Positions 45,723 through 54,053 of a stretch of 64,000 bases of DNA are shown piece by piece. Each line of letters opens with the position of its first letter. The first letter of the stretch is position 1. The position numbers and the translations under genes were made by a program. The DNA is from Hahella sp. HNIBRBA332 (lineage in GTDB: Bacteria; Pseudomonadota; Gammaproteobacteria; Pseudomonadales; Oleiphilaceae): the NCBI RefSeq assembly GCF_030719035.1, contig NZ_CP132203.1:2480001-2544000 (forward strand), in the 5' to 3' direction. The notes beneath the pieces were generated by a model. That model saw only the letters and a list, made by a program, of their open reading frames with translations, searched no databases and was not told the origin of the DNA.

Positions 45723-45960
45723 TGCGTTCTCTCCATTTGTATTCAAGCTAGTAACAGGTTTCGTCCAGTGATTCAGTTATAGTACGTGCGCAGTTGCATT
45801 GACCAATTTAGGTTCTTGATCATAACGATAGCTATTATCAGTCACAGGATAGCAGAGTCAGCGTTTTAGGCTGCTTGAGGCGCGTGTGAGCGTATCCACC
45901 CTGCCTGGATGAATACGCTGTCAGCGGCGATAGGGATTTGTGCTGGGCTGTTACTCGCCT

Positions 45961-46797
45961 TTATGGCAACGGCAGACAGAAAGTGATCGCCAGTTCCGAA
46001 TGCTTGTCTACGTGACGGGTGAACATAGGCAGACCAGGATTTTTAGCCGCACGATACGCATCGATGATTTGTTGCTTGGTCCATACATAAGTGGGGTTGT
46101 CAGTCAGAATTTTATGAGCGGGCCGCACATTCCCGTCGGGAAATACCCACAGCCAGGACAAACGCCGCCCCTCAACGGTTCGACGTCCTTTATCCACGCA
46201 AAAGTGAGCGCACCCGCGAGACTTGGGAATATTGCAGTAGGTGCCGAATTTTGCGCGGTTATCGATAAATTTGATCAAGTCGTCAAGGTTGATGAGGTCC
46301 ATGCTGGCCTCATAACCCAAGGTCTGGTGAACATCGCCCAAAGCTACGAAACCGCCGCCCAGTGAGCAGTCCCGTTGGTGCGTGGCGCGAATATCTGTGG
46401 AAGAAGCGATTCTGGTGCAGGGATAGGTGACATCGCACAGGCCGCTATGCACCGCGCCTTGCTTCTCATTCTTGCATGTCATGTCGAGTAATCCTCCGTG
46501 GCGCAACATACTGTCGGAAGTAACCCCGCCATGATCATGCGCAGTAAACTTCCTGATTAACTCACACTCATCAATGGATAAGCTGCGCTTCCATTTACGC
46601 ACGGTCGGGACAATCGATAACCCAGACCTGCGGCTGGAGCGCGCAGCCCCCAAAATATATAGTTCGATTAGTGAGAACGCGCAAACCTCCCAGCCCCCAC
46701 ATATACACGCCGTCACCGCCGCCTCATAATCGCCAAACACCGCGCCCGAAGCTGCTGGCCGACCAACAGTCGCAACCAAAGACACTAGGTGACCCAC
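45961..46797 (-). CDS. Hypothetical cysteine-rich protein
   Basis: Up to 278 residues; the true start may be an internal ATG, because the first ~60 residues look less conserved in composition. Cysteines recur (DMTCKNEKQGAVHSGLCDVT, YPCTRIASS, YCNIPKSRGCAHFCVDKG), suggesting disulfides and possibly export, although no signal peptide is obvious. The WVFPDGNVRPAHKILTDNPT region is coding-like. Family not recognised. Confidence 0.5.
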   Translation of the reverse strand: MGHLVSLVATVGRPAASGAVFGDYEAAVTACICGGWEVCAFSLIELYILGAARSSRRSGLSIVPTVRKWKRSLSIDECELIRKFTAHDHGGVTSDSMLRHGGLLDMTCKNEKQGAVHSGLCDVTYPCTRIASSTDIRATHQRDCSLGGGFVALGDVHQTLGYEASMDLINLDDLIKFIDNRAKFGTYCNIPKSRGCAHFCVDKGRRTVEGRRLSWLWVFPDGNVRPAHKILTDNPTYVWTKQQIIDAYRAAKNPGLPMFTRHVDKHSELAITFCLPLP

Positions 46798-46858
46798 TCA
46801 ACAATCAATACAATAAATCCACAGAAGCAACAGAAAGAAACAATTGCGAAAGCTACAA

Positions 46859-46927
46859 GGGGAGCACGAACATTACTCAGACTTCGTCGGCTCCCCTGAT
46901 GACGAGGCGGATATCATCATCGCCTCG
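46859..46927. other. Two adjacent strong hairpins
   Basis: GGGGAGC...GCTCCCC (46859-46896, with inner ACGAA/TTCGT) and CGAGGCG...CGCCTCG (46903-46927) without T runs, between two minus-strand genes. Possible structured leader or repeat remnant. Confidence 0.45.
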
Positions 46928-46999
46928 ATTTGATGGGGTTAGGCTGGAATAAAACCTCTCGGAAACACTCAATCAGGATTCGTTATCGCCTAACGCCTT

Positions 47000-47551
47000 T
47001 CAAACACTCCTCTCAACAATATGCGTCTCTTTGCCATCCAGACTGACCTCGTTCTTCTGCTTCCAGTAGTCTTTGATGCCTTCGTCGCCTTTCTTGGCGG
47101 CCCAGTTTTTCAGCAGTTCACGGTCTTCGACGTAGTCGTAGAAGGGAACCGCCATGCCGCAGGAGGATTGCACCAAGTCGACATTCAGGTCGAAGATTTG
47201 TCTGGCGCCGGGAATGGGATCAAAGTGGGCGAACAGTTCTTCCCACTCAGCATCATTTCTATGGATCACTTTGGCCTCGCCGTAGAGGCGTAGTATCAAA
47301 GGATTTCCTTCGAATGCGGCGAACATGACGGTCATTCTGGGACATTCCTGAATATGCGCCGAGGTCTCGTTGCCGCTGCCCGTGACGTTCAGCCAGATCA
47401 CGCGATTGGGGCTAAGCACCCGCAGAGAGTCCATGCCTTTGGGAGAGATGTTTACCCTGCCCTCACGGGCGGCCGTGCCCACGAAAAATAGCTTTTGTTC
47501 CTGAATAAACTGAGTCAACTTGTCTGAAATTTCTGAAAACTGCTGCCCCAT
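47000..47551 (-). CDS. Pyridoxamine 5'-phosphate oxidase-like FMN protein
   Basis: 183 residues from ATG 47551 (AAGGAAC before it). Split-barrel flavin fold: FFVGTAAREGRVNISPKGMD, RVIWLNVTGSGNETSAHI, RMTVMFAAFEGNPLILRLYG. The QSSCGMAVPFYDY segment is typical of the subgroup. Likely binds FMN; substrate unknown. Confidence 0.82.
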   Translation of the reverse strand: MGQQFSEISDKLTQFIQEQKLFFVGTAAREGRVNISPKGMDSLRVLSPNRVIWLNVTGSGNETSAHIQECPRMTVMFAAFEGNPLILRLYGEAKVIHRNDAEWEELFAHFDPIPGARQIFDLNVDLVQSSCGMAVPFYDYVEDRELLKNWAAKKGDEGIKDYWKQKNEVSLDGKETHIVERSV

Positions 47552-47652
47552 TCTGCCTGTTCCTTTTTTGTCCTGATAAACAAAAGCTGGAAGCAAGCCT
47601 GCAGGCTGCTCCCAGTTTTTCATCACACTATACTTGAAGTTCGCATGGATGC

Positions 47653-48153
47653 TTACTTGAAAGTCAAAAGCAACTCGTCCAGTCGCTCCAATGTGGATGT
47701 CAGTCCTTCTTTCATACCCATCTGGATCACCGTTTCCAGGTCTTTCAGGGAGTTATAGGCGATGACGGTGTGAACCAGCGAGCGCTCGGCTTTATCTTCA
47801 AACGTTACATCCCACTTGGAGCGCGGCATGGCGGGGTTAACTTCGCCGGTGGCGTCGCTGAAGCCATCCAGCGCGGTGTAGTTTTCAATAGGAAGAATGG
47901 TTTGATAGTCCAACCTACCCCAATATTCGGTCCCCTCTGGATCGATCATGGCGTAGTGCCAGCATCCGCCTTCGCGAAAATCCATGGTTTTGGTTTTCGT
48001 GGTGAACGGCTTGGGCGCAAACCACTGATCAAGCAGTTCGCTTTTGGTGTAACAATCCCAGACCAGTTGACGCTTCGCTTGAAACTCTCTTTTGACGGTA
48101 ATGGTGTTGTTTTCCTTATCTACGAGGAAGTCGAACTGAAGATTCGCGTTCAT
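47653..48153 (-). CDS. AHSA1/SRPBCC-family protein
   Basis: 166 residues. Pattern FQAKRQLVWDCYTKSELLDQ then WFAPKPFTTKTKTMDFREGG and a closing helix, typical of AHSA1 domain proteins with a hydrophobic cavity. Its start overlaps the ArsR gene stop by 4 bp, a common ArsR-AHSA1 operon. Probably the stress or ligand effector controlled by that regulator. Confidence 0.88.
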   Translation of the reverse strand: MNANLQFDFLVDKENNTITVKREFQAKRQLVWDCYTKSELLDQWFAPKPFTTKTKTMDFREGGCWHYAMIDPEGTEYWGRLDYQTILPIENYTALDGFSDATGEVNPAMPRSKWDVTFEDKAERSLVHTVIAYNSLKDLETVIQMGMKEGLTSTLERLDELLLTFK

Positions 48154-48476
48154 GGCTCTTTATCTCCTGATTTGAGGGTGTTTAACAGCGCGTCGAGCTG
48201 ACTGAACCGGTCCTCCCACAGCTTACGGAACTGCTCCAGCCAAACGTCAATTTCCTGCATTTTTTCCAGCTTGAGTTGGTAAAAGATTTCCCGCCCCTGC
48301 TTCTGCTGCGTCACCAGACCGCACTCATTCAGGATTTGAATGTGCTTGGAGGTCGCCTGGCGGGTCATTTCGAAATGATCGGCGATGGCGTTGGGCGTCA
48401 TACCCTGCGCGGCGATCAACACCATAATGGCTCTACGTGTCGGATCGGCGATCGCCTGAAAAATATCTCGTTTCAT
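48150..48476 (-). CDS. ArsR-family transcriptional regulator
   Basis: 108 residues from ATG 48476; an ATG at 48497 lies close to the operators. IFQAIADPTRRAIMVLIAAQ then IADHFEMTRQATSKHIQILN and GREIFYQL are classic ArsR winged-helix. No metal-binding Cys pairs typical of ArsR/SmtB, so it belongs to the non-metal group paired with AHSA1 genes. Two palindromes lie directly upstream. Confidence 0.9.
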   Translation of the reverse strand: MKRDIFQAIADPTRRAIMVLIAAQGMTPNAIADHFEMTRQATSKHIQILNECGLVTQQKQGREIFYQLKLEKMQEIDVWLEQFRKLWEDRFSQLDALLNTLKSGDKEP

Positions 48477-48492
48477 GATATCGCAACATTTA

Positions 48493-48538
48493 TGCAACTA
48501 TTCGGTTGCAAGTATATGCGCAACTTTTTGGTTGCGCA
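48493..48538. promoter_or_regulatory. Tandem ArsR operators
   Basis: TGCAAC-N6-GTTGCA (48493-48510) and TGCGCAAC-N6-GTTGCGCA (48517-48538), perfect arms, centres 26 bp apart, directly upstream of the ArsR gene. Suggests autorepression. Confidence 0.7.
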
Positions 48539-48623
48539 ACGCGCATGATGAAAATTTATGCCGTTTCACGGAGAAAGACTGGTCGATGGGCGGCGCCCCA
48601 CTGGGTTGCCGCCCATCTGTTTT

Positions 48624-49625
48624 TTATACGAAGGGTATTCTCTTCCTGACGGAAAGCGCCATGCCCATATGGTCAGTGAACGCCACGGCGGAGTTAGCGG
48701 AAGACGCCGCCTGGGAGATATAGTCGAACTTTTTGAAATCTATCGAGCGTGTATTGTAAACCGCGACATCGTAGACATCCTTACCGTTGCTGTTCGTGCC
48801 GTGAAAGAGGTTGTCGTGAGTGTCGGCGGTGGTGAACTCCTGTAATCCGCCTGCATTGGTAAACGGGACTCCCAGAGCCTCGGAGATTGCCGTGGAGGTA
48901 AAGTCCTTGCTGCTTTGGTTCGTGTCGCCCATCACTACATCCAACCACCCTTTTCCTTTTGACATGAAAGCCTGGTTGATGTCCCTATAAAATTGCTGGA
49001 CGCGTCCTTTGTCCTTGGCGATAGAGTTGGGAACATGCACAAACGCAATGTTGATCCAGTCCTTCTTAACCGCTATCCAACCATCCCCCGACCCGATTAT
49101 TTCGGCTTTGAGCTTTGCGCAGTCATAGACGCTAAAACTATTGCAGGCTTTTCCCGTTGAAACGGCGTGTTGCAGGTCTCCAAAGTGGTCCTTCAGGAAA
49201 TTCCAGTCGGAATGGTTGCCGTCGATTTCTCCAAATACCCCCAGATCTATAGGAGCCCCGATGGACCTGATCACATCCTGATGGATTTCACGCGCCTTGC
49301 CCTGCACCAGTGATTGAAACTGCACCACCGTCAGAGAGCCTTTGTTCATAGCCCCTGCCGGCTCCATAAACAAACGCATGGGCGGACCGAAAACAGGAAT
49401 TGTCGGCGACGCGCCATTAGCAGTGGGCGCGGCCAGCTTCGCCACTTTCTTGGGCGGACCGGAAGCATCTCCGTCGTCTGGCGCCGGTCTTTTGCGGGCG
49501 GTCAAGATTTCTCCAGAAGCCATTTTGTCATGCGTGCTGCGCGCGTGCGACTGCGACAGGGCGGCGATGGCGTCTCTGGTCTTACTTGAGTTTGAGTTAA
49601 ATGATTGGTAATAAAACACTGTCAT
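48624..49625 (-). CDS. DNase I-fold (EEP) protein with bipartite NLS-like segment
   Basis: 333 residues. The C-terminal ~240 fit the endonuclease/exonuclease/phosphatase fold: metal Glu E133 (GVFGEIDGN), His in AFVHVPNS (~H197), MGDTNQS (D234, N236) and FTDHMGMAL (D318, H319). The N-terminal ~90 are Ser/Ala/Pro-rich, disordered, with RKRP (44-47) and PPKKVAK (57-63) separated by ten residues, resembling a bipartite nuclear localisation signal. No Sec signal. This combination suggests a nuclease effector that acts in a eukaryotic nucleus, like CdtB, but delivery route is unproven. Confidence 0.72.
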   Translation of the reverse strand: MTVFYYQSFNSNSSKTRDAIAALSQSHARSTHDKMASGEILTARKRPAPDDGDASGPPKKVAKLAAPTANGASPTIPVFGPPMRLFMEPAGAMNKGSLTVVQFQSLVQGKAREIHQDVIRSIGAPIDLGVFGEIDGNHSDWNFLKDHFGDLQHAVSTGKACNSFSVYDCAKLKAEIIGSGDGWIAVKKDWINIAFVHVPNSIAKDKGRVQQFYRDINQAFMSKGKGWLDVVMGDTNQSSKDFTSTAISEALGVPFTNAGGLQEFTTADTHDNLFHGTNSNGKDVYDVAVYNTRSIDFKKFDYISQAASSANSAVAFTDHMGMALSVRKRIPFV

Positions 49626-49945
49626 TCGCGATTATCCTTAACACTATAAACAGCTTGATTTGAAGAAGTAGTTTTTACTGATGAAGCTGGATTCTATGCG
49701 AATATCGTCCTGTTCTTATATCCGCCAAAAGCGCTAGAACAGATTATAAAACCGCCGCCCCAGGATTCCTCCTGAAAATTCTATTGCCGGCTTTCTCTTG
49801 ATCATTGGGGGCGATCAGCCAAGCGGAATATAATGGGCAGCTCATCACAACAGCGACGCTTTGATCCTAAGAGCATTCCCTCAAGCCAGTTCAAGGCGTC
49901 GCGGCTTACCTATTACTTACCTCATGAATTCCCCCGACTACTGGC
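49626..49945. other. Intergenic spacer
   Basis: Between the start of the DNase-fold gene and the end of the GST gene. I see no supported gene, hairpin with T run, or repeat. Confidence 0.5.
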
Positions 49946-50596
49946 CTATCTCGCCATCGCCGTCAGCACGGTTTTGGCGGCCGGGCGCTGTCTCATACGC
50001 CCAACATACGCATTAAGGCTTGAGCCCGGCGCTATCAATTCGGCGGCGTGCGGCAGGTTGGAGAGATAGTCCAGCATGGGTGTGGCCAGTGCGTCGGCGA
50101 TAGTGTATTGCTCGCCGCAAATAAACACCGCGTCGCCCAATTGAGCCTCCAATATCTGCAACATCTTGATGACGTTAGGCTGCGCCTCAGACACTTTATT
50201 CCAACGCACTTCGCCGTTTTCGCCTTTAGGAAAAGCCAGCTCCAGCAGATATTCCCGTACGATCGCCTGATCCACATAAAGGGATATCGCCGCCGACCAT
50301 TGATCCACCAACGCCCGTTGATACACGTCTTCCGGTTGCAGTGTGGGACCATCGAACTGCGCGTCCAGATAGCGACAAATGGAAGCGGTCTCGTACAGCT
50401 TACGGTCGCCGTGAATCAGCACCGGCACTTTACCGAAGGGGTTGAGTTTGAGGTGTTGTGCGCCTTTGTGCTCCACCTCCTCGCCATTGATGCTGAAGCC
50501 ATGGCTATAGGAAACGCCTTTTTCCTCACAGCACAGCATGACTGTACGGACAAAGGTGCTGAACTGGGGCCCCAAAATATGTACTTGTGCGCTCAT
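49946..50596 (-). CDS. Glutathione S-transferase
   Basis: 216 residues. N-terminal thioredoxin-like domain (VHILGPQFSTFVRTVMLCCE, NPFGKVPVLIHGDRKLYETA with SICRYLD) and C-terminal helical domain (YTIADALATPMLDYL). The PVL-x-x-G/E-T/S residues for glutathione binding are present. Divergent from a TetR regulator with ~130 bp between; probably induced through it by electrophiles. Confidence 0.92.
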   Translation of the reverse strand: MSAQVHILGPQFSTFVRTVMLCCEEKGVSYSHGFSINGEEVEHKGAQHLKLNPFGKVPVLIHGDRKLYETASICRYLDAQFDGPTLQPEDVYQRALVDQWSAAISLYVDQAIVREYLLELAFPKGENGEVRWNKVSEAQPNVIKMLQILEAQLGDAVFICGEQYTIADALATPMLDYLSNLPHAAELIAPGSSLNAYVGRMRQRPAAKTVLTAMAR

Positions 50597-50724
50597 TATC
50601 GAATTTCCTGTCTTTGTTAGTGTCCGACAACATGCTAGCCTTCAGCACAATATGATCAAGAACATATTTTTCGATTGATTTACGCTGTGATTTCCTACTG
50701 AACATACCCTGGAGCGAGTGCGAC

Positions 50725-51294
50725 ATGCCCTGGAGCCCCGAACACAAGCAACAAACCCGAGAACGCATCCTGGACAGCGCTGCGCGACTCTTCGCGCTCA
50801 ATGGCTTTGACAAAGTGGGCATCAATGACGTCATGGCCGACGCCGGCCTGACCCGCGGGGCCTTCTACGCTCACTTCTCATCCAAGACCCAACTATACGC
50901 AGAAGCCATTGTCACCTCCGCCCTGCAGGGCCGGGCGATGCTGCACCCTGATGAGAATCAGCCGCCACAGTTGGAGGCATTGATCAATGGCTATCTGAGT
51001 CTGGAACATCGCCAGGGAGACCAGGTCCGCTGCCCGCTGGCCTTCCTCACCACCGACATCGCGCAACGAGAAGAACAAGTACGCGACACCTACACCCGAG
51101 TATTCAAAGGCTTCGTCAACGCACTACGGCAACACCTGGATACAGAAGACACCGCCTCGGAACAACAAGCCCTGCGCACAGCCGTCGTCATGATCGGCGG
51201 CATGGCCATCGCCCGGGCGATTAATGATGAAGAACTGGCGGGATCGTTATTGGAAGTGTGTCGGGAAGCGGCGTTGGTGGAGAGCACATCGTAA
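50725..51294 (+). CDS. TetR-family transcriptional regulator
   Basis: 189 residues. N-terminal ILDSAARLFALNGFDKVGIN then DVMADAGLTRGAFYAHFSSK is typical of the TetR/AcrR group that senses electrophiles, with RCPLAFLTTDIA in the C-terminal domain. Divergent from the GST gene, which is the likely target. A short CCCCT/AGGGG hairpin follows the stop. Confidence 0.92.
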   Translation: MPWSPEHKQQTRERILDSAARLFALNGFDKVGINDVMADAGLTRGAFYAHFSSKTQLYAEAIVTSALQGRAMLHPDENQPPQLEALINGYLSLEHRQGDQVRCPLAFLTTDIAQREEQVRDTYTRVFKGFVNALRQHLDTEDTASEQQALRTAVVMIGGMAIARAINDEELAGSLLEVCREAALVESTS

Positions 51295-51612
51295 AATCAC
51301 CATGCTACAACCCTGCCCCTGCAAGGGGATTTTGTCTGAGAATATTGCAAAAAAGAAATGGAGATGGTGAGAAATAAAGTGTGAAGCCAACATTCATATT
51401 GAAAGCGCAGTGACACACGCGCCAGCATGCCTGACTTTGACTTTCTTGCTGCTTAAAAAAACGTCAACTAATCTTCCCTGTACGCATTTCCTTAAATGCA
51501 GACCATTCCGGCTGTTTAGTACTCTCGATTTAGTACTCTCGATACCAACCCGCTGGCTGACGTCCTGTCGGCGCAACGGGGCTGTACAAGGATCAAACAA
51601 GGAGACGCCTCA
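51295..51612 (+). other. Leader of the tail-collar operon, with a 14-bp duplication
   Basis: No gene seen. A weak hairpin (CCCCT/AGGGG near 51316) follows the TetR gene. TTTAGTACTCTCGA is perfectly duplicated at 51515-51528 and 51529-51542, ~70 bp before the first tail-collar gene, possibly a binding site pair. Confidence 0.5.
51515..51542 (+). repeat. 14-bp tandem duplication
   Basis: Two identical, directly adjacent copies of TTTAGTACTCTCGA upstream of the tail-collar operon. Confidence 0.8.
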
Positions 51613-52128
51613 ATGACTCCGTTTATCGGACAAATAAGCATGATGGGATTTGGCTTTCCGCCTGAAGACTGGGCGAAGTGCGACGGCCAGATCCAACAAA
51701 TCACTCAGAACCAGGCATTGTATTCTCTCATTGGTATTCGCTTCGGCGGCAACGGCACATCAACGTATGCGTTACCGGATCTTCGTGGACGAACGCCGGT
51801 TCACCTCGGCGCGTCTTATTCCCCCCAGGTAGGCGTCGCCGGCGGTTTGGAACAGGTCACTATCACGGAGTCCACTATGGGGGCTCACACCCATCCCGTT
51901 TACGCCTCATCGTCTCCCGCAGATAAAGGCGGCCCGAAAAACGACCGCATACTGGCTGAAACGCCAGATATTTACTGCTCTCCAGCCAATCTGACCACAA
52001 TGAACTCGCAAGCGATTGGCTTAAACGGCGGAAGCAACGGCAGCGTAACGCCTCACGCAAACATGCAGCCATCACTGACAATTAACTTCTGTATCGCGTT
52101 ATCCGGCGCATACCCTCAACGCAACTAG
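51613..52128 (+). CDS. Tail-collar domain (MdpB-like) protein 1
   Basis: 171 residues. MTPFIGQISMMGFGFPPEDW, AKCDGQIQQITQNQALYSLI and GGNGTSTYALPDLRGRTPVH match the microcystin-dependent protein/phage tail collar family; the C-terminus ends SLTINFCIALSGAYPQRN. AAGGAGACGCC precedes the ATG. First of three paralogous genes. Function outside phage is unclear. Confidence 0.9.
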   Translation: MTPFIGQISMMGFGFPPEDWAKCDGQIQQITQNQALYSLIGIRFGGNGTSTYALPDLRGRTPVHLGASYSPQVGVAGGLEQVTITESTMGAHTHPVYASSSPADKGGPKNDRILAETPDIYCSPANLTTMNSQAIGLNGGSNGSVTPHANMQPSLTINFCIALSGAYPQRN

Positions 52129-52149
52129 TTACAGCAAAGGAGATGCATC

Positions 52150-52677
52150 ATGTCAGATTCTTTTCTTGGTGAAATCAGAATATTTGCGGGAGCTTATGTT
52201 CCGCCGAACTGGAGCTTTTGTAACGGACAAGTCCTTACCATTGCGCAGCAGTCCGCCCTGTACAGCTTGTTAGGAACTGCCTACGGCGGGGACGGAACGG
52301 TAAATTTTGCGCTACCGGACATGCGCGGGCGCGCGCCCATTCACACAGGAACCGGGCCGGGCCTGACCGCTCGATCATTGGGTAGCGCCACAGGTACGGA
52401 AACGGTGACGCTAACCATGGCGAATATCCCCCCTCACACGCACGCCCTGCAGGCGTCCAACAACGCAGTGACGACGAATGTCAGTCCATCGGACCAAGTG
52501 ACAGGGGTCACTGACGTCAGTTTTTATACAACAACGACAAACCCGGCAAGCATTACGACCCTATCGCCGCAAGCGATCGGAAACAACAGCGGTGATGGAG
52601 CCCACTCCAACATGATGCCCTATCTCGCACTGGCTTTTATTATTTCCATGTCCGGGACATACCCGACCCGCAACTAA
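52150..52677 (+). CDS. Tail-collar domain (MdpB-like) protein 2
   Basis: 175 residues, same architecture as its neighbours (FLGEIRIFAGAYVPPNWSFC, GGDGTVNFALPDMRGRAPIH, LALAFIISMSGTYPTRN). 21 bp after the first gene with AAAGGAG before the ATG. The middle segment is Thr/Ala/Ser-rich and differs most between the three, consistent with surface-exposed variation. Confidence 0.9.
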   Translation: MSDSFLGEIRIFAGAYVPPNWSFCNGQVLTIAQQSALYSLLGTAYGGDGTVNFALPDMRGRAPIHTGTGPGLTARSLGSATGTETVTLTMANIPPHTHALQASNNAVTTNVSPSDQVTGVTDVSFYTTTTNPASITTLSPQAIGNNSGDGAHSNMMPYLALAFIISMSGTYPTRN

Positions 52678-52695
52678 CTATAGGAGCAAGGAGCC

Positions 52696-53226
52696 ATGTC
52701 TGAACCGTTTTACGGCGAAATCCGCATGTTCACATATCAATTCGCACCTGCCGGCTGGGCGTACTGTAACGGACAAATATATCCGATTAACCAAAACCCG
52801 GCTTTATTTGCCGTCATTGGCACTCTCTACGGAGGAAACGGCAGTACTAACTTCGGACTTCCAAACTTGGAGGGGCGCACCCCAATCGCTTGGGGAACAG
52901 GTACCGGACTGAGTGGATACCAACCTGGACAAAGCGGCGGTAGCTCTACAATCCAGCTGACACCCAGCCAAATTCCCTCTCATAATCATACGCTAAGCGC
53001 AGTTACAAGCGCAGGAACCACGCCTGAGCCCGGAAACCAGTTATTTGCATATCAGGGAGGCGACGCCCAACCTGACTATAAGCAACCTCCTCTGGGTACG
53101 CTGGTCACCATGTCGGACCAAATGCTTGCAATCACAGGCGCATCGGCAGGACATGAAAATAAACAACCTTTTCTGTCCATACCATTTTGCATTGCATTAG
53201 AAGGAGTGTATCCACCGCGTAATTAG
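52696..53226 (+). CDS. Tail-collar domain (MdpB-like) protein 3
   Basis: 176 residues (FYGEIRMFTYQFAPAGWAYC, GGNGSTNFGLPNLEGRTPIA, LSIPFCIALEGVYPPRN). 18 bp after the second gene; AGGAGCAAGGAG precedes the ATG. Closest family to small collar proteins found in triplets in several proteobacteria. No phage genes flank the cluster. A hairpin follows. Confidence 0.9.
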   Translation: MSEPFYGEIRMFTYQFAPAGWAYCNGQIYPINQNPALFAVIGTLYGGNGSTNFGLPNLEGRTPIAWGTGTGLSGYQPGQSGGSSTIQLTPSQIPSHNHTLSAVTSAGTTPEPGNQLFAYQGGDAQPDYKQPPLGTLVTMSDQMLAITGASAGHENKQPFLSIPFCIALEGVYPPRN

Positions 53227-53244
53227 CTAATATTAAGTCGTATA

Positions 53245-53265
53245 AAAGGGCGTTCTGCGCCCTTT
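53245..53265 (+). terminator. Terminator of the tail-collar operon
   Basis: AAAGGGCG, five-base loop, CGCCCTTT, 18 bp after the last collar gene. Confidence 0.65.
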
Positions 53266-53471
53266 CCCCTATCGCCCACAGAACAAAGCCATAGATTTGG
53301 GGACAACAAGGAGCATGAGCTTTGTTTAAACATAACTAACGTGATTTACCTGTTCACTCCACGCAACAGTGAATTGACGATTCCCCGGTTTTTCCTCTCT
53401 TTTGTGCAATTTAAACTCCCTCCCCTGATTTGAATTCATACCGATTAACCGAGAATGCAGGCGGAGGATTT

Positions 53472-53861
53472 ATGACCAATCTCGATATCATCAAAAGCAC
53501 TTACGAAGGCGCGAATTCGGAGGAAAATGGCCGTAATTTGTTGAAGCATCTGGCGGCGGATGTCAGGTGGACGGAGGCTGCCGGGTTTCCCTATGCCGGC
53601 ACGTACATCGGCGCCGAAGCGATTGTCGAGAATGTATTTAAACGTCTGGCGGCGGATTGGGATAACTATCAATTCAGCGTGGAAGGCTATGTCGCACAGG
53701 ATGACAAAGTCGCGGCTTATGGCAGTTATTCGGGAACCCATAAACAGAGCGGTAAACACTTTACCGCCCGGGTCATGCATTTGTGGATGTTGCAGCAGGG
53801 AAAAATCGTCCGTTTTGAGCAGTTCGTCGACAGTCTTCCTGTTGTGGAGGCGACACGCTGA
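53472..53861 (+). CDS. SnoaL/NTF2-like protein
   Basis: 129 residues from ATG 53472, preceded by GGAGGATTT; the 53430 start lacks support. NLLKHLAADVRWTEAAGFPY then GTYIGAEAIVENVFKRLAAD and HLWMLQQGKIVRFEQFVDSL fit the SnoaL-like cone fold. Role unknown, possibly small-molecule binding or isomerase. Cytosolic. Confidence 0.82.
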   Translation: MTNLDIIKSTYEGANSEENGRNLLKHLAADVRWTEAAGFPYAGTYIGAEAIVENVFKRLAADWDNYQFSVEGYVAQDDKVAAYGSYSGTHKQSGKHFTARVMHLWMLQQGKIVRFEQFVDSLPVVEATR

Positions 53862-54053
53862 CGAGCCATACGTCTGATCGAAATCTCTATATTTGTTAAT
53901 AAGTTAGCTATAGCAACTAAAACCGGTTTGAGCTACTCTACTTCCGGTTTTTCCCACGCGCCGCCCAACGCCATTGTCGCCCCGCATTCATCAGCGAACT
54001 ATTCCTGGCGTTATTCCAAGGCGCGTCTCTTTCCGCCATTTACAGGAGGTTTT

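Noticed and set aside
45822..45852. OxyR binding site upstream of katG
   Set aside because: ATAG and CTAT half-sites exist but not in the ATAG-N7-CTAT-N7-ATAG-N7-CTAT layout.
46671..46952. 93-codon Pro/Ser/Thr-rich plus-strand frame
   Set aside because: Overlaps the upstream part of a minus-strand gene, low-complexity, no ribosome site.
49833..50069. 78-codon plus-strand frame before the GST gene end
   Set aside because: Mostly antisense to GST; no family or ribosome site.
51613..53226. Prophage remnant
   Set aside because: Collar-domain proteins alone do not show a prophage; no integrase, capsid or lysis genes nearby.
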